From assembly GCA_006386115.1 (NCBI GenBank), contig VFIW01000020.1, positions 248,001 to 312,000 on the forward strand: a stretch of DNA of 64,000 nt, written 5' to 3'. A model generated the notes under the pieces. That model worked only from the letters and a program-made list of their open reading frames with translations, made no database searches and was not told where the DNA came from. This DNA comes from Globisporangium splendens (taxonomy: Eukaryota; Oomycota; Peronosporomycetes; Pythiales; Pythiaceae). Within the stretch, counting starts at the first letter, position 1, and each line of letters starts with the position of its first letter. Positions 1-9,790 of this stretch are shown here, one piece after another. The translations under genes were made by a program, and so were the position numbers.

Positions 1-45
1 CGCCTGGAGCTCGGGACGCAGCGGCGTGCGTTCGGTTGTTGCCAT
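1..45 (-). CDS. Serine carboxypeptidase S10, 5' end only (cut by window edge)
   Basis: Only the first 15 codons of a minus-strand gene are visible, with the start codon at 43-45. They read MATTERTPLRPELQA, identical to the N-terminus of the complete S10 carboxypeptidase that starts at 7671 on the other strand. The upstream flank, to about position 139, also matches the flank of that gene in inverted orientation. This is therefore the start of another family member whose body lies left of the window. The E-x-T-P-L motif typical of this cluster is present. Whether the rest is intact cannot be seen. Confidence 0.75.
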   Translation of the reverse strand, partial: MATTERTPLRPELQA

Positions 46-139
46 CGTGTTTGGACTGCTGGGTCAGGACAAGGAAGCGCTTCACTCCACAGAAGCGTGG
101 GGACTTGGCTGAGAATCCAATACTGAGAGCTGGCATGCG
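1..139. repeat. Inverted repeat arm matching about 7577-7715
   Basis: Read as reverse complement, this stretch matches the 5' flank and first 15 codons of the carboxypeptidase at 7671 without a difference seen by eye. The match stops abruptly near position 139. It continues leftward beyond the window by an unknown length. Confidence 0.8.
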
Positions 140-995
140 TGTGGAGTCAATATGCCTGACTGAGCTGAGTGTGCGTCTTGATGGAGGTGGATGCAGACAG
201 AACTCGAGTTTTTTTCATACCCATCAAGTTGATAGGTATGGCCCAGACGAATGTCGAAGTGTGGAGGATTAGTTTAGTTTAAATGTGAGGTATAATATGT
301 TACGCTACGCGAACGAGAATATCCATTCTCCTAGCTACACTACCTAGGCAGCTTCGACTCACGAAGTGTGGAGGAGCGTCAGTAGGTCGACTCTCGCTTT
401 TGATAGCGTCTACCCCAAGAGAAGCACGATAACCGACCGGCAGAAATCAGCGCGAACACTGAGTCATAGCAAGCGCCACAGCATTTATGCTGGGGTCAAA
501 GGAGAGTACCACCACAAGTATGATACCATACCCAGAAGTCGGATGATGGTCCATAAGAACGCAAGAATTGCTGCTACAATACTCTATGCCTTCTCTTCCG
601 CCGTGTTGCAATGTAACAAGGACACTCGCAGTAGAGAAGACATCTTTGGTTCTGAAACGATGTCCAAACAAACAAGCAGCGCGTAAATGAGGATACCGAG
701 TGCTGTCGTTTGATGGATTTGATTAACAAGCATGTCTGATCATCAACCAGTAGATTGACTTTGAATGCAATCTCGCCGACATGTTCAGTTGAAGGTTGAA
801 GGTCCAATCCAGTGAACCTCAGCCCCGTGATGCACGACATCGTAATGATTACGAGTTTAACGGGTACGGAATGGTTGTAAGCGCATGTGCATGCTCCGCT
901 GGAGAAGTGCAACATACCTCAGGAATCATTTCCCGTTTCGCCTCCGAAAGCAGCAGCACTCTGAAGAGAGTCAATTTGCCACTCGACCTGCTACC
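140..995. other. Intergenic, between divergent carboxypeptidase genes
   Basis: No coding sequence could be supported here; short frames are unrelated to known motifs. It separates two divergently transcribed S10 genes. The last 65 nt or so (from about 931) belong to the inverted duplicate shared with the gene at 9791-11372. Confidence 0.5.
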
Positions 996-2577
996 ATGGC
1001 ATCTTCCAAGGAGACCACTCCACTGGTCAAGCCCGTCCCAGCACCAGCGATCGCCTCCACCAAACGCAGCCGCATCATCAAGGCTGTGATTGTAGCTACG
1101 CTTCTGCTCGGCCTCGTCGCGCTCATCGCTGTGTGGACCAAGTCGACGTCAAAGACAACGAGCAGCGTCGCGGGCACGGCCAGCGAAGGAGGCGACTATG
1201 TCTGCGGAACCACCAAGAACGAAGGCGGGTACATCAAGCTCGCAAACAAGAAAGACGGCCACTACTTCTACTGGTTCTTCGAATCGAAGAGCGAGCCGAG
1301 TAAAGACCCGCTTGTGATCTGGCTCACGGGCGGACCGGGCGGCTCGAGCATGATCGGACTAATGATGGAGAACGGACCGTGCAGCGTGCTGCCAGACCTC
1401 TCGACCAAGGCGAACCCGTACTCGTGGAACAACCAAGCCAACTACATCTGGCTCGAGCAGCCCCTGGACGTCGGATTTTCGTACGGAGCAGTGGAAGATC
1501 GGGACGTGAACGAGACGAACGTGGGCGAGAACATGTACTGGTTCCTGCAGGGCTTTATCGACAAGCACCCAGAGTTCGACGGACGTGAGTTCTTCATCAC
1601 GGGAGAGAGCTACGGCGGCCACTACGTTCCAGGCGCAGCGCGTTACATCTGGGAGCAAAACAAGTTAGGCGATGCGCAACCAGGAAAGCACCGAATCAAT
1701 TTGCAGGGTATTGCGATCGGCAATGGTTGGGTCAACCCTGTCGTTCAGGTATGTCTGTGTTGTTTTGTTGATATTGTCCCTGAAACGCCAAAGCATGTTT
1801 TGATTTACCGAGTCGTTTCTTGATGTATTACAGTATATCCACAGCATTGACATGACCGACAACGTCTACAACATCACGTTGATCAACGATACCCAGATTG
1901 CTCAGATACAGAAGGACACTGACATGTGCGTGAAAATGGTGCATCAGTGCCAAGCAGATCTCTCAAACAGCACGCTATGCATCGACGCCGAGGGTTTTTG
2001 TTACTCGTCACTGACGATCCCGTTGACAGCGACTACGAAGCGCAATCCGTACGATATCCGCGAGGTGTGTGACAACATTCGAGTGGGAACCTGCCATGGA
2101 ATGGACTACGTGTACGACTTTTTCAACCTCGAGAGTGTTCGGAAGTACCTGAATGTGAACGACGGACCCGTTCGAGAGTGGATCGAGGCGAGCGACATCA
2201 TTAGCGATGCGTACATCGTATCTGGTGATTACTTGACCAATACCGAACAACTCGTTGCCGATCTTCTCGATGGAGGCGTTCGAGTGTTGATCTACACGGG
2301 AGATGCAGACCTCATGTGCAACTGGCAAGGTAACCAAGTGTGGACTTCAGCGTTGGAATGGTCTGGCAAGCAAGGTTATAACTCTGCGACTGAGCGTTCG
2401 TTCATTGCGCACGACCCATTGGACGCGAGTGCGCAACCATCGGTCGCTGGTTTGTTGCGCTCGTACAGCAACTTCACCGTGATGCGTGTGTTCAACGCTG
2501 GTCACATGGTGCCGACGCATCAGCCGGCGGCGTCGCTCGATATGATCAACAAGTTTTTCAAGAACCAGCAGCTTTAG
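931..2577. repeat. Inverted duplicate arm matching 9791-11437
   Basis: This block contains a whole S10 gene with its intron and about 65 nt of 5' flank. It is nearly identical in reverse complement to 9791-11437 (coordinates sum to 12368). Similarity is lost immediately after the stop codon. In the gene body, differences seen by eye are C/T at 1159 (Thr/Met) and C/T at 1789 in the intron; the 5' flank has at least one more. Confidence 0.88.
996..2577 (+). CDS. Membrane-anchored serine carboxypeptidase (S10), copy 1 of an inverted pair
   Basis: Two exons, 996-1748 and 1834-2577, flank an 85-nt GT-AG intron and encode 498 aa. The family removes C-terminal residues from peptides in acidic compartments or outside the cell. 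The N-terminus is a short cytosolic tail with E-T-T-P-L-V, then a hydrophobic span at about residues 28-48, so a type II anchor is likely. Catalytic features visible are the oxyanion segment G-G-P-G-G-S-S, nucleophile serine in G-E-S-Y-G-G, aspartate in G-D-A-D and histidine in G-H-M-V-P. The start was chosen because all paralogues begin at the equivalent Met; an in-frame upstream ATG at 885 lies outside the conserved duplicate. The protein is almost identical to the gene at 9791-11372 on the opposite strand. An AATAAA lies at 2669-2674, about 90 nt after the stop. Confidence 0.93.
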
Positions 2578-2979
2578 CCTTGTTTAGGTGGCTCGATCTT
2601 GTACGGTAGCTGACCTGTTGTTTTGATGCTCAGGAAGGCAATAGTCAATTCTGTAATTTTGCAAGGCGAATAAAACCTTTCAAGCCAGCCACAAGGTAAT
2701 CATGTGCACTTGGGGATGACAAAGCACGTGAGTTTCTTGACGGCTGCTGAGGATACGTGTCGGACTTGGCACACAGTGCACAGCACCTCCACACAACCCG
2801 CCAAAGCGTTGGTTATTTTCACAGCCAATCGGACGTGTTCGCGCCATTTTTTCCAGCGACCATCACTCACGCTCGCTAACGGGATCTTTTGACAAGCAAA
2901 CAGATCCAATGTTGTTCTTGCTGCGAGACGCACGGCTTTTGCTTTTTTTTTTTTTTCTGTTTCTGACTCAGTCGCGCCA
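2578..2979. other. Intergenic 3' UTR / promoter region
   Basis: It holds the 3' end of the upstream peptidase gene (AATAAA at 2669-2674) and the promoter of the EXO1-like gene. A run of T ends about 25 nt before the next start codon. No other feature was seen. Confidence 0.5.
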
Positions 2980-4851
2980 ATGGGCATCGCGGGGCTGCTG
3001 CCAGCGCTTTCGAGCATCACGGAAACGAAATCGCTGAGCGACTACAGCGGTCTCACGCTCGCCATCGATGGCTACTGCTGGTACGTGGCAAGAAACCCCT
3101 GCGCGCGTGTACCGGACTCGATGGCTTGGTGCCTGCGCTTGTTTGGTCATCGACAGCGTTCCAAGATGCAAATCGTAACGCATGGTCTGATGACTGTGAA
3201 CAGGCTGCACCGTGCGATCTACGGGTGTAGCGAAGAGCTCTGCCTCGGACAGGACACCGACAAGTACGTTGATGAGCTTTTTGGTTGGTGTGCGCATGCG
3301 CTTAAACCTGATCTTGATGCAAAATACTATGATAGATACGTCCGCTACTTTATGAACAATGTGGAGGAATTGCTTCGCCATGGGATCACGCCGTATGTTG
3401 TGTTTGACGGTGGTCCGCTGCTGATGAAGAAAGGAACCGAATTAGAACGACGGAAGTACGTGCTACAATTTGCATTTGGTTTAGAGAAATTATCTCCCTA
3501 TGAAGGCGGGAGACATTCACGCCGCTGATGTTTGCTCATGTATGGTGACCAAAAGAGCGCGTGCGAGAAATCTGGCGCTGGGGACCCAGTGTTACAAAAA
3601 TCAAGACTTTGCAGCTGCGAGAAAGCATTTCACGCGCGCAGCCGACGTCACGCCGTTCATGACCCACCGCGTCATTCAGGTACACATTGTGATGAGGGAG
3701 AGGACAGTTTACGGTTTCTAGCATACTTGTGAGCTTATATTCTCTTTGTGCATAGCACCTGAAAGCGCGTCAAATTCTGTATGTCGTGGCGCCGTATGAG
3801 GCTGATGCCCAGTTGGCGTACTTGGCGCAAAATGGATTTGTCGACGGCGTGATCTCGGAAGATTCCGATTGCCTACTGTTCCGATGCGGCATCGTGTTGT
3901 CCAAATGGGGAAAGCACGGCGACGGAACCGTTGAGGAAATCCAACTGGCAAACATCAGGCACAATAATGGTGGCTGTGGAATGGATTTCCTCGCATTTAC
4001 AGATGAAATGGTATGATGCCTAACGATTGCGGGCGTTTTTATTTCGGCTTGAACTTTTGCCTCACTCACAAATGTATGACTTGATAGTTTCTAGATATGT
4101 GCATTCTTTCCGGGTGCGATTATCTACCGAGTCTACCACGATGCGGCCTCAAAACCGCGTACAAATGGGTGAAACAGCACGGTTCTATTCGCAATGTGGG
4201 TTGAAATGCTGGCATCAAAATGGTTCTGTATTGGTGCAACTGTGCCCGCAATGCTTGACAAGGCTGTATGCTTGCTATTTACTAGATTCTCAGCGCACTT
4301 CGACATGAAGGGAGAATAGCTGTTCCTCCAAACTACGAAGTTGAGTTCGAAAATGCAAAGCTGACGTTTCGTCACCAGCGAGTATACGATCCGAAAACTG
4401 AGGTATTTTGTAAGCGTTGCCCGTATTGCGCGTTTTTTCTTTTTTGTCCAGGTATTGGCAACGTAACTATTTACCTTGATGCGTTGTCGTGCAGCAAATT
4501 GTTTCACTGACACCACTGCCCGATAGTGTCGAACTATCTGCGAGTGATGGGATGGCGGTAGATTTCCTGGGGTCAATACTTTCCGACGATATCGGGCGAG
4601 CGATCGCTGAAGGGGACATGGATCCAATCACTTTGGAACGATTCGGTCCAAGTATGGTGACCCCTGCGCTAGCGCATGACCCGGACGCGCAATATGATGA
4701 GGCGGATTTGCTCGAGAGCCCAATTGTCGTTGATGTCGACTGCGTAGCGTCGTGGACGAATCGACGCCGACAAATACTGCCAATTGCGTTTGGAACAGTG
4801 AACGTGCTGGCGGTTATCCTCAGCCACTTGGTGATCAACTCTTGTCTTTAA
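2980..4851 (+). CDS. EXO1: EXO1-like 5' exonuclease / flap endonuclease (XPG/RAD2 family)
   Basis: Eight exons are predicted: 2980-3080, 3204-3263, 3336-3455, 3556-3679, 3756-4010, 4088-4195, 4286-4402 and 4495-4851, about 413 aa. The protein begins M-G-I-A-G-L-L, the family's obligatory N-terminus. It keeps metal-ligand motifs: [26 protein letters not shown] and S-G-C-D-Y-L-P-S-L. The YCWLH and HKVI-like stretches favour EXO1 over FEN1 or XPG. EXO1 resects DNA 5' to 3' in mismatch repair and recombination. Family members normally run to 600-850 aa with a long repair-partner tail; here the frame stops soon after the nuclease core. The junction near 4195/4286 and the last exon are the least certain parts. 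It lies convergent with the peptidase gene at 5186-6670. Confidence 0.82.
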
Positions 4852-5185
4852 AGCTGAGTTGTCGCCTATTTGGTTGGCTGCACAGTGCCTTCCCAATTCA
4901 ATCGCCAGGCAACCTAGTAGGAGCGACGTATGTCTGTGATAAAGCTTGTAAAAGTAATTGGTTTCCACGCATGCTTCGTTTCTCATAATCTCGTATGAGA
5001 TGACCAAAGCACCATCCGTAGTCGGCTCGTGTTAGTTTTTGCTGATAACTTTCCAGAGTTATTGCTTGGTGTCTGCCACCTTAAGCAGTTGTGTGCACAG
5101 CATTTTGTGTATTACTTCCCGAGATATCACTCAACATTGCTTTGACGACGTTTACTGTCATCCAGACACATACTCTGTTGCCTCC
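4852..5185. other. Convergent intergenic region
   Basis: It lies between the stops of the EXO1-like gene (+) and a peptidase gene (-). A further EXO1 exon here could not be supported. Nothing else was recognised. Confidence 0.45.
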
Positions 5186-6670
5186 TTAGTATTCTTGCCC
5201 CTTAAAGAACTTGTTGACCATTTCGAGAGACACTGCTGGCTGATCCATTGGCACCATGTGGCCGGCATTATAGACGCGCAAGAACGCAAAGTTTTCGAAC
5301 GAACGCAGCACACCCGCGTCCACGGCAGGCGCATCCACCACCAGAGGATCGTGCGTGACGAATGGACGCTCGACAGCGGCGTTGTACCCTGCCTTGCCTT
5401 TCCAGTCCAGATCAAGCGTCCAGGCACGGTTGCCCTGCCAGTTGCACATGTAATCAGCATCACCAGCGTAGATGAGCACGCGGATACCGTCATCGAGCAT
5501 GTCAGCGACGTACGTGTGGAATCCCATCGACCAATCGCCGTCGGTTGTAAACGTTTTGTAGACCTCAGAACTACTTTCAACCCAGCTGGTCACGCGATCG
5601 AAGTCCACGTTAATGTAGCGACGCACTTTTGGCGAGTCCAAGTACTTTTCCACATACGTCATATCGTAGCAGCTCTCGTTCTTGGCGTAGTCGCAAGGGA
5701 GGCGGATATCGTAGTTGTTGCGGTTCGCAGCTTGGAATGGCGCGATGAGCTTTTCCTGCCAGCAAAGTTGCGCATCGGTACAGATCGTGCCGTTCTTTGG
5801 ACTCTTTTGGCATTCGGCAGTCAGCTCAATGCACTCGACACTGTCGAGCTTCATCTGCTCCTTTTGGTCGTCATCCAACAGCGTGATGTTGTAGGAGTTA
5901 TCGGCCATATCCACGTTGTACTTGTACTGGATCAACGGGTTTGTGAGTCCGTTGCCGATACTGAGACCCTTCAAGTTGAGTTTGAGCGTCTCGTCCTCGG
6001 ACTTGTTGAGCTTGCTTTGCTCCCAGATGTAGTGCGCCGCGGCTGGCACGTAGTGTCCGCCGTAGCTTTCACCCGTAACGAAAAAGTCGCGGCCTTCGTA
6101 CTCGGGGAATTTCTTGAGGAAACCCTGCAGAAAGTAAAACACATTCTCCCCGACGTTCGTCTCATTGTAGTCCTTGTCTTCTGGCGGACCGTACGAGAAC
6201 CCGACGCCCGTCGGCTGGTCCAGCCAAATCACGTTCGCCTCGTTCGTCCACGAGTAGTTGTTGAACTTGGTCGACAGGTCCGGGAGCACCGTGCACGGTC
6301 CGTTCTCCGTGAGCATCGCGATCAGACTCGACGAACCGGGACCACCCGTGAGCCAGAGCACCAACGGGTCTGTCTTGGGGTCGTTGCGCGATTCAAAGAA
6401 CCAGTGGAAGTAGTAGTCGGCTTCCTTGTTCTTCAGCGGGATGTACCCCGCGTCATTCTTGGCGATCCCGCAGAAGAACGGCTCGCGCTTGGGCGGCGCC
6501 GCAACAGCGCCATCTCCACCGACCGTGCTCCCCGCAGGCGTGCGCAGAAGCCACGCGGCGGCGGCGATGAGCGCCACGCCGAGCGCGAACTTGGCGAGGA
6601 ACGCGCGCTTCGTGCCGCTCGCGTGGTTGCTATTGGTCGCGATCAGCGGTGTCTGCTCGCTCCTCGACAT
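5186..6670 (-). CDS. Membrane-anchored serine carboxypeptidase (S10), intronless
   Basis: A single 494-aa frame reads from M-S-R-S-E-Q-T-P-L-I. The frame is open further upstream to 6874, but the conserved N-terminal motif of the paralogues starts at this Met. A hydrophobic span follows at about residues 25-42. Catalytic motifs are intact: G-G-P-G-S-S-S in the oxyanion segment, G-E-S-Y-G-G, G-D-A-D-Y-M-C-N and G-H-M-V-P. The E-Q-T-P-L-I tail exactly fits the [DE]xxxL[LI] sorting pattern. No intron is present where four paralogues have one. A CCATCATTCT element lies on its sense strand at 6793-6802, about 125 nt upstream. The long antisense frame over this gene is judged a shadow. Confidence 0.93.
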   Translation of the reverse strand: MSRSEQTPLIATNSNHASGTKRAFLAKFALGVALIAAAAWLLRTPAGSTVGGDGAVAAPPKREPFFCGIAKNDAGYIPLKNKEADYYFHWFFESRNDPKTDPLVLWLTGGPGSSSLIAMLTENGPCTVLPDLSTKFNNYSWTNEANVIWLDQPTGVGFSYGPPEDKDYNETNVGENVFYFLQGFLKKFPEYEGRDFFVTGESYGGHYVPAAAHYIWEQSKLNKSEDETLKLNLKGLSIGNGLTNPLIQYKYNVDMADNSYNITLLDDDQKEQMKLDSVECIELTAECQKSPKNGTICTDAQLCWQEKLIAPFQAANRNNYDIRLPCDYAKNESCYDMTYVEKYLDSPKVRRYINVDFDRVTSWVESSSEVYKTFTTDGDWSMGFHTYVADMLDDGIRVLIYAGDADYMCNWQGNRAWTLDLDWKGKAGYNAAVERPFVTHDPLVVDAPAVDAGVLRSFENFAFLRVYNAGHMVPMDQPAVSLEMVNKFFKGQEY

Positions 6671-6792
6671 GCTTGCTGGCTGCCCTTCTTGTCTTCCTCT
6701 GCTACTGCTGGACGTGGACGATTCCAAAGTGCGTGGGACCAGCACTGATTTCTGGGTTCTTCTCGCTGTTGTGAAGAGCTCATTCCGTGAGC

Positions 6793-6802
6793 AGAATGAT
6801 GG
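6793..6802 (-). promoter_or_regulatory. Candidate initiator-like CCATCATTCT element
   Basis: The minus-strand reading is CCATCATTCT, containing the TCATTY core described for oomycete initiators. It lies about 125 nt upstream of the start at 6670. Assignment as a transcription start is inference. Confidence 0.35.
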
Positions 6803-7428
6803 TCGATCATGTTTGTCAATCAAAATGGGTTCTAGTCTCTCTAATTTTATTAAGCACGCATTCTTTGTGAACACTCATCCAAATGACGGTGAGATGGACG
6901 GATTCGCGGCACAAAGCAATCCAAATTTTGGCTTGGATCACGATGACGAAATGTATCTTGCGTCTACTGCGTCGTTGGTCTCAGGACTTCGCAAACCCAG
7001 AAGGAGTCTCATCAATGTGCTGTGTACATGCACCGCCAATGCCATCCAAATTGGATGGATGTCGAGCACTATCACGCTGCATCACGGCGGGAGACACAAA
7101 GGAACACCGTAGCAGATCTTTTTTGCGTCAATGCTTGCATCCAATGTGCCGTACAGTGCTCTATCGGAATGGATGTTGTTCATACACTAGCGTGGCCTCA
7201 ACATGGATGCTGACGGACGCTCGAGTGGAAAGACAGCAGTGCTGACCAAGAATGGTCCTCACTCGAGCGTGTCAGCCCAGCACGTGAGTTTACAAAACTC
7301 CAGTCTCAGGTCTTCTAGTGCCAGTGTCCTAAAGCGTACAAAGCTGTGTCACCCGCAGAGCTATCTTGACCTAAAGTTTCATTTTCATGCAAAGACACTG
7401 TCATTAGTATTGATGCAAAGCAGACCGA

Positions 7429-7438
7429 CCATCATTCC
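7429..7438 (+). promoter_or_regulatory. Candidate initiator-like CCATCATTCC element
   Basis: CCATCATTCC contains the oomycete-type TCATTY initiator core. It lies about 235 nt upstream of the start at 7671. The same word recurs upstream of other peptidase genes here. Confidence 0.35.
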
Positions 7439-7576
7439 TTCCTCCAGTTTCGAACATGACAAGCGAGCGGCTGCAAAAATGGGGTACGCGAGAAATCAGG
7501 TCGGCGCCAGACGATCCCGTCCGCCATTGGCGACGCACGCCCGCCGCACATTCATCGAACGGCTCCGCCAGCCATC

Positions 7577-7715
7577 CGCATGCCAGCTCTCAGTATTGGA
7601 TTCTCAGCCAAGTCCCCACGCTTCTGTGGAGTGAAGCGCTTCCTTGTCCTGACCCAGCAGTCCAAACACGATGGCAACAACCGAACGCACGCCGCTGCGT
7701 CCCGAGCTCCAGGCG
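7577..7715. repeat. Inverted repeat arm matching 1-139
   Basis: It covers about 94 nt of 5' flank and the first 15 codons of the carboxypeptidase at 7671. The reverse complement is found at the left edge of the window. Confidence 0.8.
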
Positions 7716-9302
7716 GCTGACACTGCGCGCAGACAGCTCCGCAAGCGCGTCGCCATCATCACGGGCGTCCTCGCGTCCGTCGCGTTCCTCGGCGGATGGT
7801 GGGCGATGTCCAGCACCAGCTCGCATAACGTGTCGACTACGAGCGGCGCGCCGCCGATCGTCCCAGTCGTGGTGAACACGACGGCTCCACCAGAGACTTT
7901 AGCCCCGACTCCGATTCCAACGACCGCGGTACCGATTGTCGTGGAAACGCCAGCGCCGACGTCGGCGGCACCAGTTGAGACGGCGACACCCGTCGCTGTC
8001 ATTCCACCTGTCGTCGTCGCTGACAAAATCACGATCTGTAACGACACGAAGAACGATGCCGGGTACGTCGAGCTCCCGAACAAGAAGGACGACCACTACT
8101 TCTACTGGTTCTTCGAGTCCCGTAGCGACCCCAGCACCGATCCATTGGTGCTGTGGCTCACGGGCGGACCTGGTTGCTCCAGTCTGATGGCTTTGTTCAC
8201 CGAGAATGGCCCGTGCCACGTGCTCCCAGACCTCACAACGACAATCAACCCGTATTCGTGGACCAACAACGCCAATGTGATCTGGTTGGATCAGCCGACT
8301 GATGTCGGGTTCTCGTACGGCGTCGACGCAGACCTGGACCACAACGAAGACGACGTGCAGGAAAACATCTACTGGTTCCTGCAGAGCTTCTTGGACACCC
8401 ACCCAGAGTTTATTGGCCGTCCACTGTACCTGACGGGAGAAAGCTATGCTGGCCACTACGTGCCTGCTGCGGCTCACTACATTTGGCAGGAGAACGAGCT
8501 CGCCAACAAGACCAACAGTACTGTCGCTCCTCGTCTCAACCTGCAAGGTATCGCTATCGGGAATGGACTCGTGAACCCTGTCATCCAGAGTGAGCACGCT
8601 TTGGATATGGTGAACAACACATACAACATCACCTTGCTGAACCCAAGCGACCTCGCGATCGCTGAAGTGGCGTTGCCAGAATGCACGGAGCTGCTGGAAG
8701 ACTGCCAAGATGACGCCGACTCGTGCCCAGAAGCGCTAGGATTTTGCCAGGAAAAGATCATGAGCCAAATCGCTAAGGCGAACCGCAACCAGTACGACAT
8801 TCGTATGGAATGCCATGAGGCGGATTCGACCAAGTGCTACGACATGAGTCACGTCACGGCGTACCTCAATTCGGCGCCTGTGCGCGCGTACTTGAATGTC
8901 TCCGAGGAGCATATCTGGGAAGAATGCTCTGCAAAGGTTGGTGCGGGTTTTGCGGGAGACATCATGCGTGGCTTCGACGAGTACGTGGCGGATTTGCTCA
9001 ATTTTGCCAACGTGCGTGTTTTGATTTACGCCGGTGATGCCGATCTGGTGTGCAACTGGTACGGCAACCAGGCGTGGACCAAGGCGCTCGACTGGCAACA
9101 CAAGGAGGAGTTCAATGCCGCCCAGGAGCACGCGCTCGTTGTTGCGAACACCAGCGAAACTATCAATGCCGGGACTGTGCGCACTTTTGAGAACCAGTTC
9201 ACGTTCGTCCGCGTGTTCAACTCGGGCCACATGGTGCCACAGGACCAACCTGCTGTCGCGTCGGAAATGATCAACCGTTTCTTGCGTAACGAAGCGCTCT
9301 AA
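7671..9302 (+). CDS. Membrane-anchored serine carboxypeptidase (S10) with Thr/Pro-rich stalk
   Basis: One intronless frame of 543 aa, the longest in the cluster. The cytosolic tail M-A-T-T-E-R-T-P-L-R is followed by a hydrophobic span at about residues 26-45. A stalk of roughly 60 residues rich in Thr, Pro, Val and Ala then precedes the catalytic domain; such stalks are usually O-glycosylated. Motifs are G-G-P-G-C-S-S (the canonical Cys version), G-E-S-Y-A-G, G-D-A-D-L-V-C-N and G-H-M-V-P, so an active carboxypeptidase is expected. It has several N-x-S/T sites. Its first codons and 5' flank are duplicated in inverted form at positions 1-139. It converges with the gene at 9791-11372. Confidence 0.94.
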   Translation: MATTERTPLRPELQAADTARRQLRKRVAIITGVLASVAFLGGWWAMSSTSSHNVSTTSGAPPIVPVVVNTTAPPETLAPTPIPTTAVPIVVETPAPTSAAPVETATPVAVIPPVVVADKITICNDTKNDAGYVELPNKKDDHYFYWFFESRSDPSTDPLVLWLTGGPGCSSLMALFTENGPCHVLPDLTTTINPYSWTNNANVIWLDQPTDVGFSYGVDADLDHNEDDVQENIYWFLQSFLDTHPEFIGRPLYLTGESYAGHYVPAAAHYIWQENELANKTNSTVAPRLNLQGIAIGNGLVNPVIQSEHALDMVNNTYNITLLNPSDLAIAEVALPECTELLEDCQDDADSCPEALGFCQEKIMSQIAKANRNQYDIRMECHEADSTKCYDMSHVTAYLNSAPVRAYLNVSEEHIWEECSAKVGAGFAGDIMRGFDEYVADLLNFANVRVLIYAGDADLVCNWYGNQAWTKALDWQHKEEFNAAQEHALVVANTSETINAGTVRTFENQFTFVRVFNSGHMVPQDQPAVASEMINRFLRNEAL

Positions 9303-9790
9303 GTGCGTGGAGAGACAGAGAGAATCAGTTTGTTGGCGCACGAGTTACTTTTCTGGACTCTGCTGTAGCATTCTCCCAACTTTGTGTGTATATTTTGTGA
9401 CTTGGTTCTAAGCATTTGTGCAAAATTGCCTTTTGTTTTGCCAACACGACAACTGTGTCAAGCTGTTGAGTCTCAATATATTCATCGAGTTTGCTGGCAC
9501 GACTTCAGGCTCATTGTGGTCGCAAAAATGCGATAGGCAGCTAAATACTAAATCAAAAAGTTTACATATTTCGTGTAGATGTATGACGTTTGGAGTTCCT
9601 TCCTTACCAGTCTCTCGCGCATTCACGCTCTCGAAAACGTCTTCACCTAATGCTGCTCAGGGCATTGTTAGTGGTACTCAACTTGCAGACTCCTATCACA
9701 CCCTACAAATAGCAAAAACAATGGAAGCTGCACACTTACTGAAAAGAGTTCTTTTCGAATCCCACGCAAGCCCCATTAATCTAAACGAGA
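9303..9790. other. Convergent intergenic region
   Basis: AT-richer than its neighbours, it lies between two peptidase stops. No gene, RNA or repeat was recognised. Confidence 0.45.

Larger units (their letters stand above)
6671..7670. other. Divergent promoter region between two carboxypeptidase genes
   Basis: This 1-kb gap separates divergent starts at 6670 (-) and 7671 (+). It carries CCATCATTCY elements at 6793-6802 (sense for the left gene) and 7429-7438 (sense for the right gene). The last 95 nt are repeated in inverted form at the left window edge. No coding sequence was supported. Confidence 0.5.

Noticed and set aside
366..915. Overlapping frames of about 100 codons between the first two peptidase genes
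   Set aside because: No recognisable motif, and competing frames on both strands of similar length suggest chance.
5039..6748. A 569-codon plus-strand frame antisense to the carboxypeptidase at 5186-6670
   Set aside because: The minus strand has all S10 catalytic motifs; the antisense frame is His/Val/Arg-rich with no motif. Similar antisense frames recur over other S10 genes (25241-26137, 30051-31316), which marks them as codon-bias shadows.
7899..8708. Minus-strand frame of 269 codons over the carboxypeptidase at 7671
   Set aside because: It mirrors the same antisense pattern seen over every paralogue and has no independent features.
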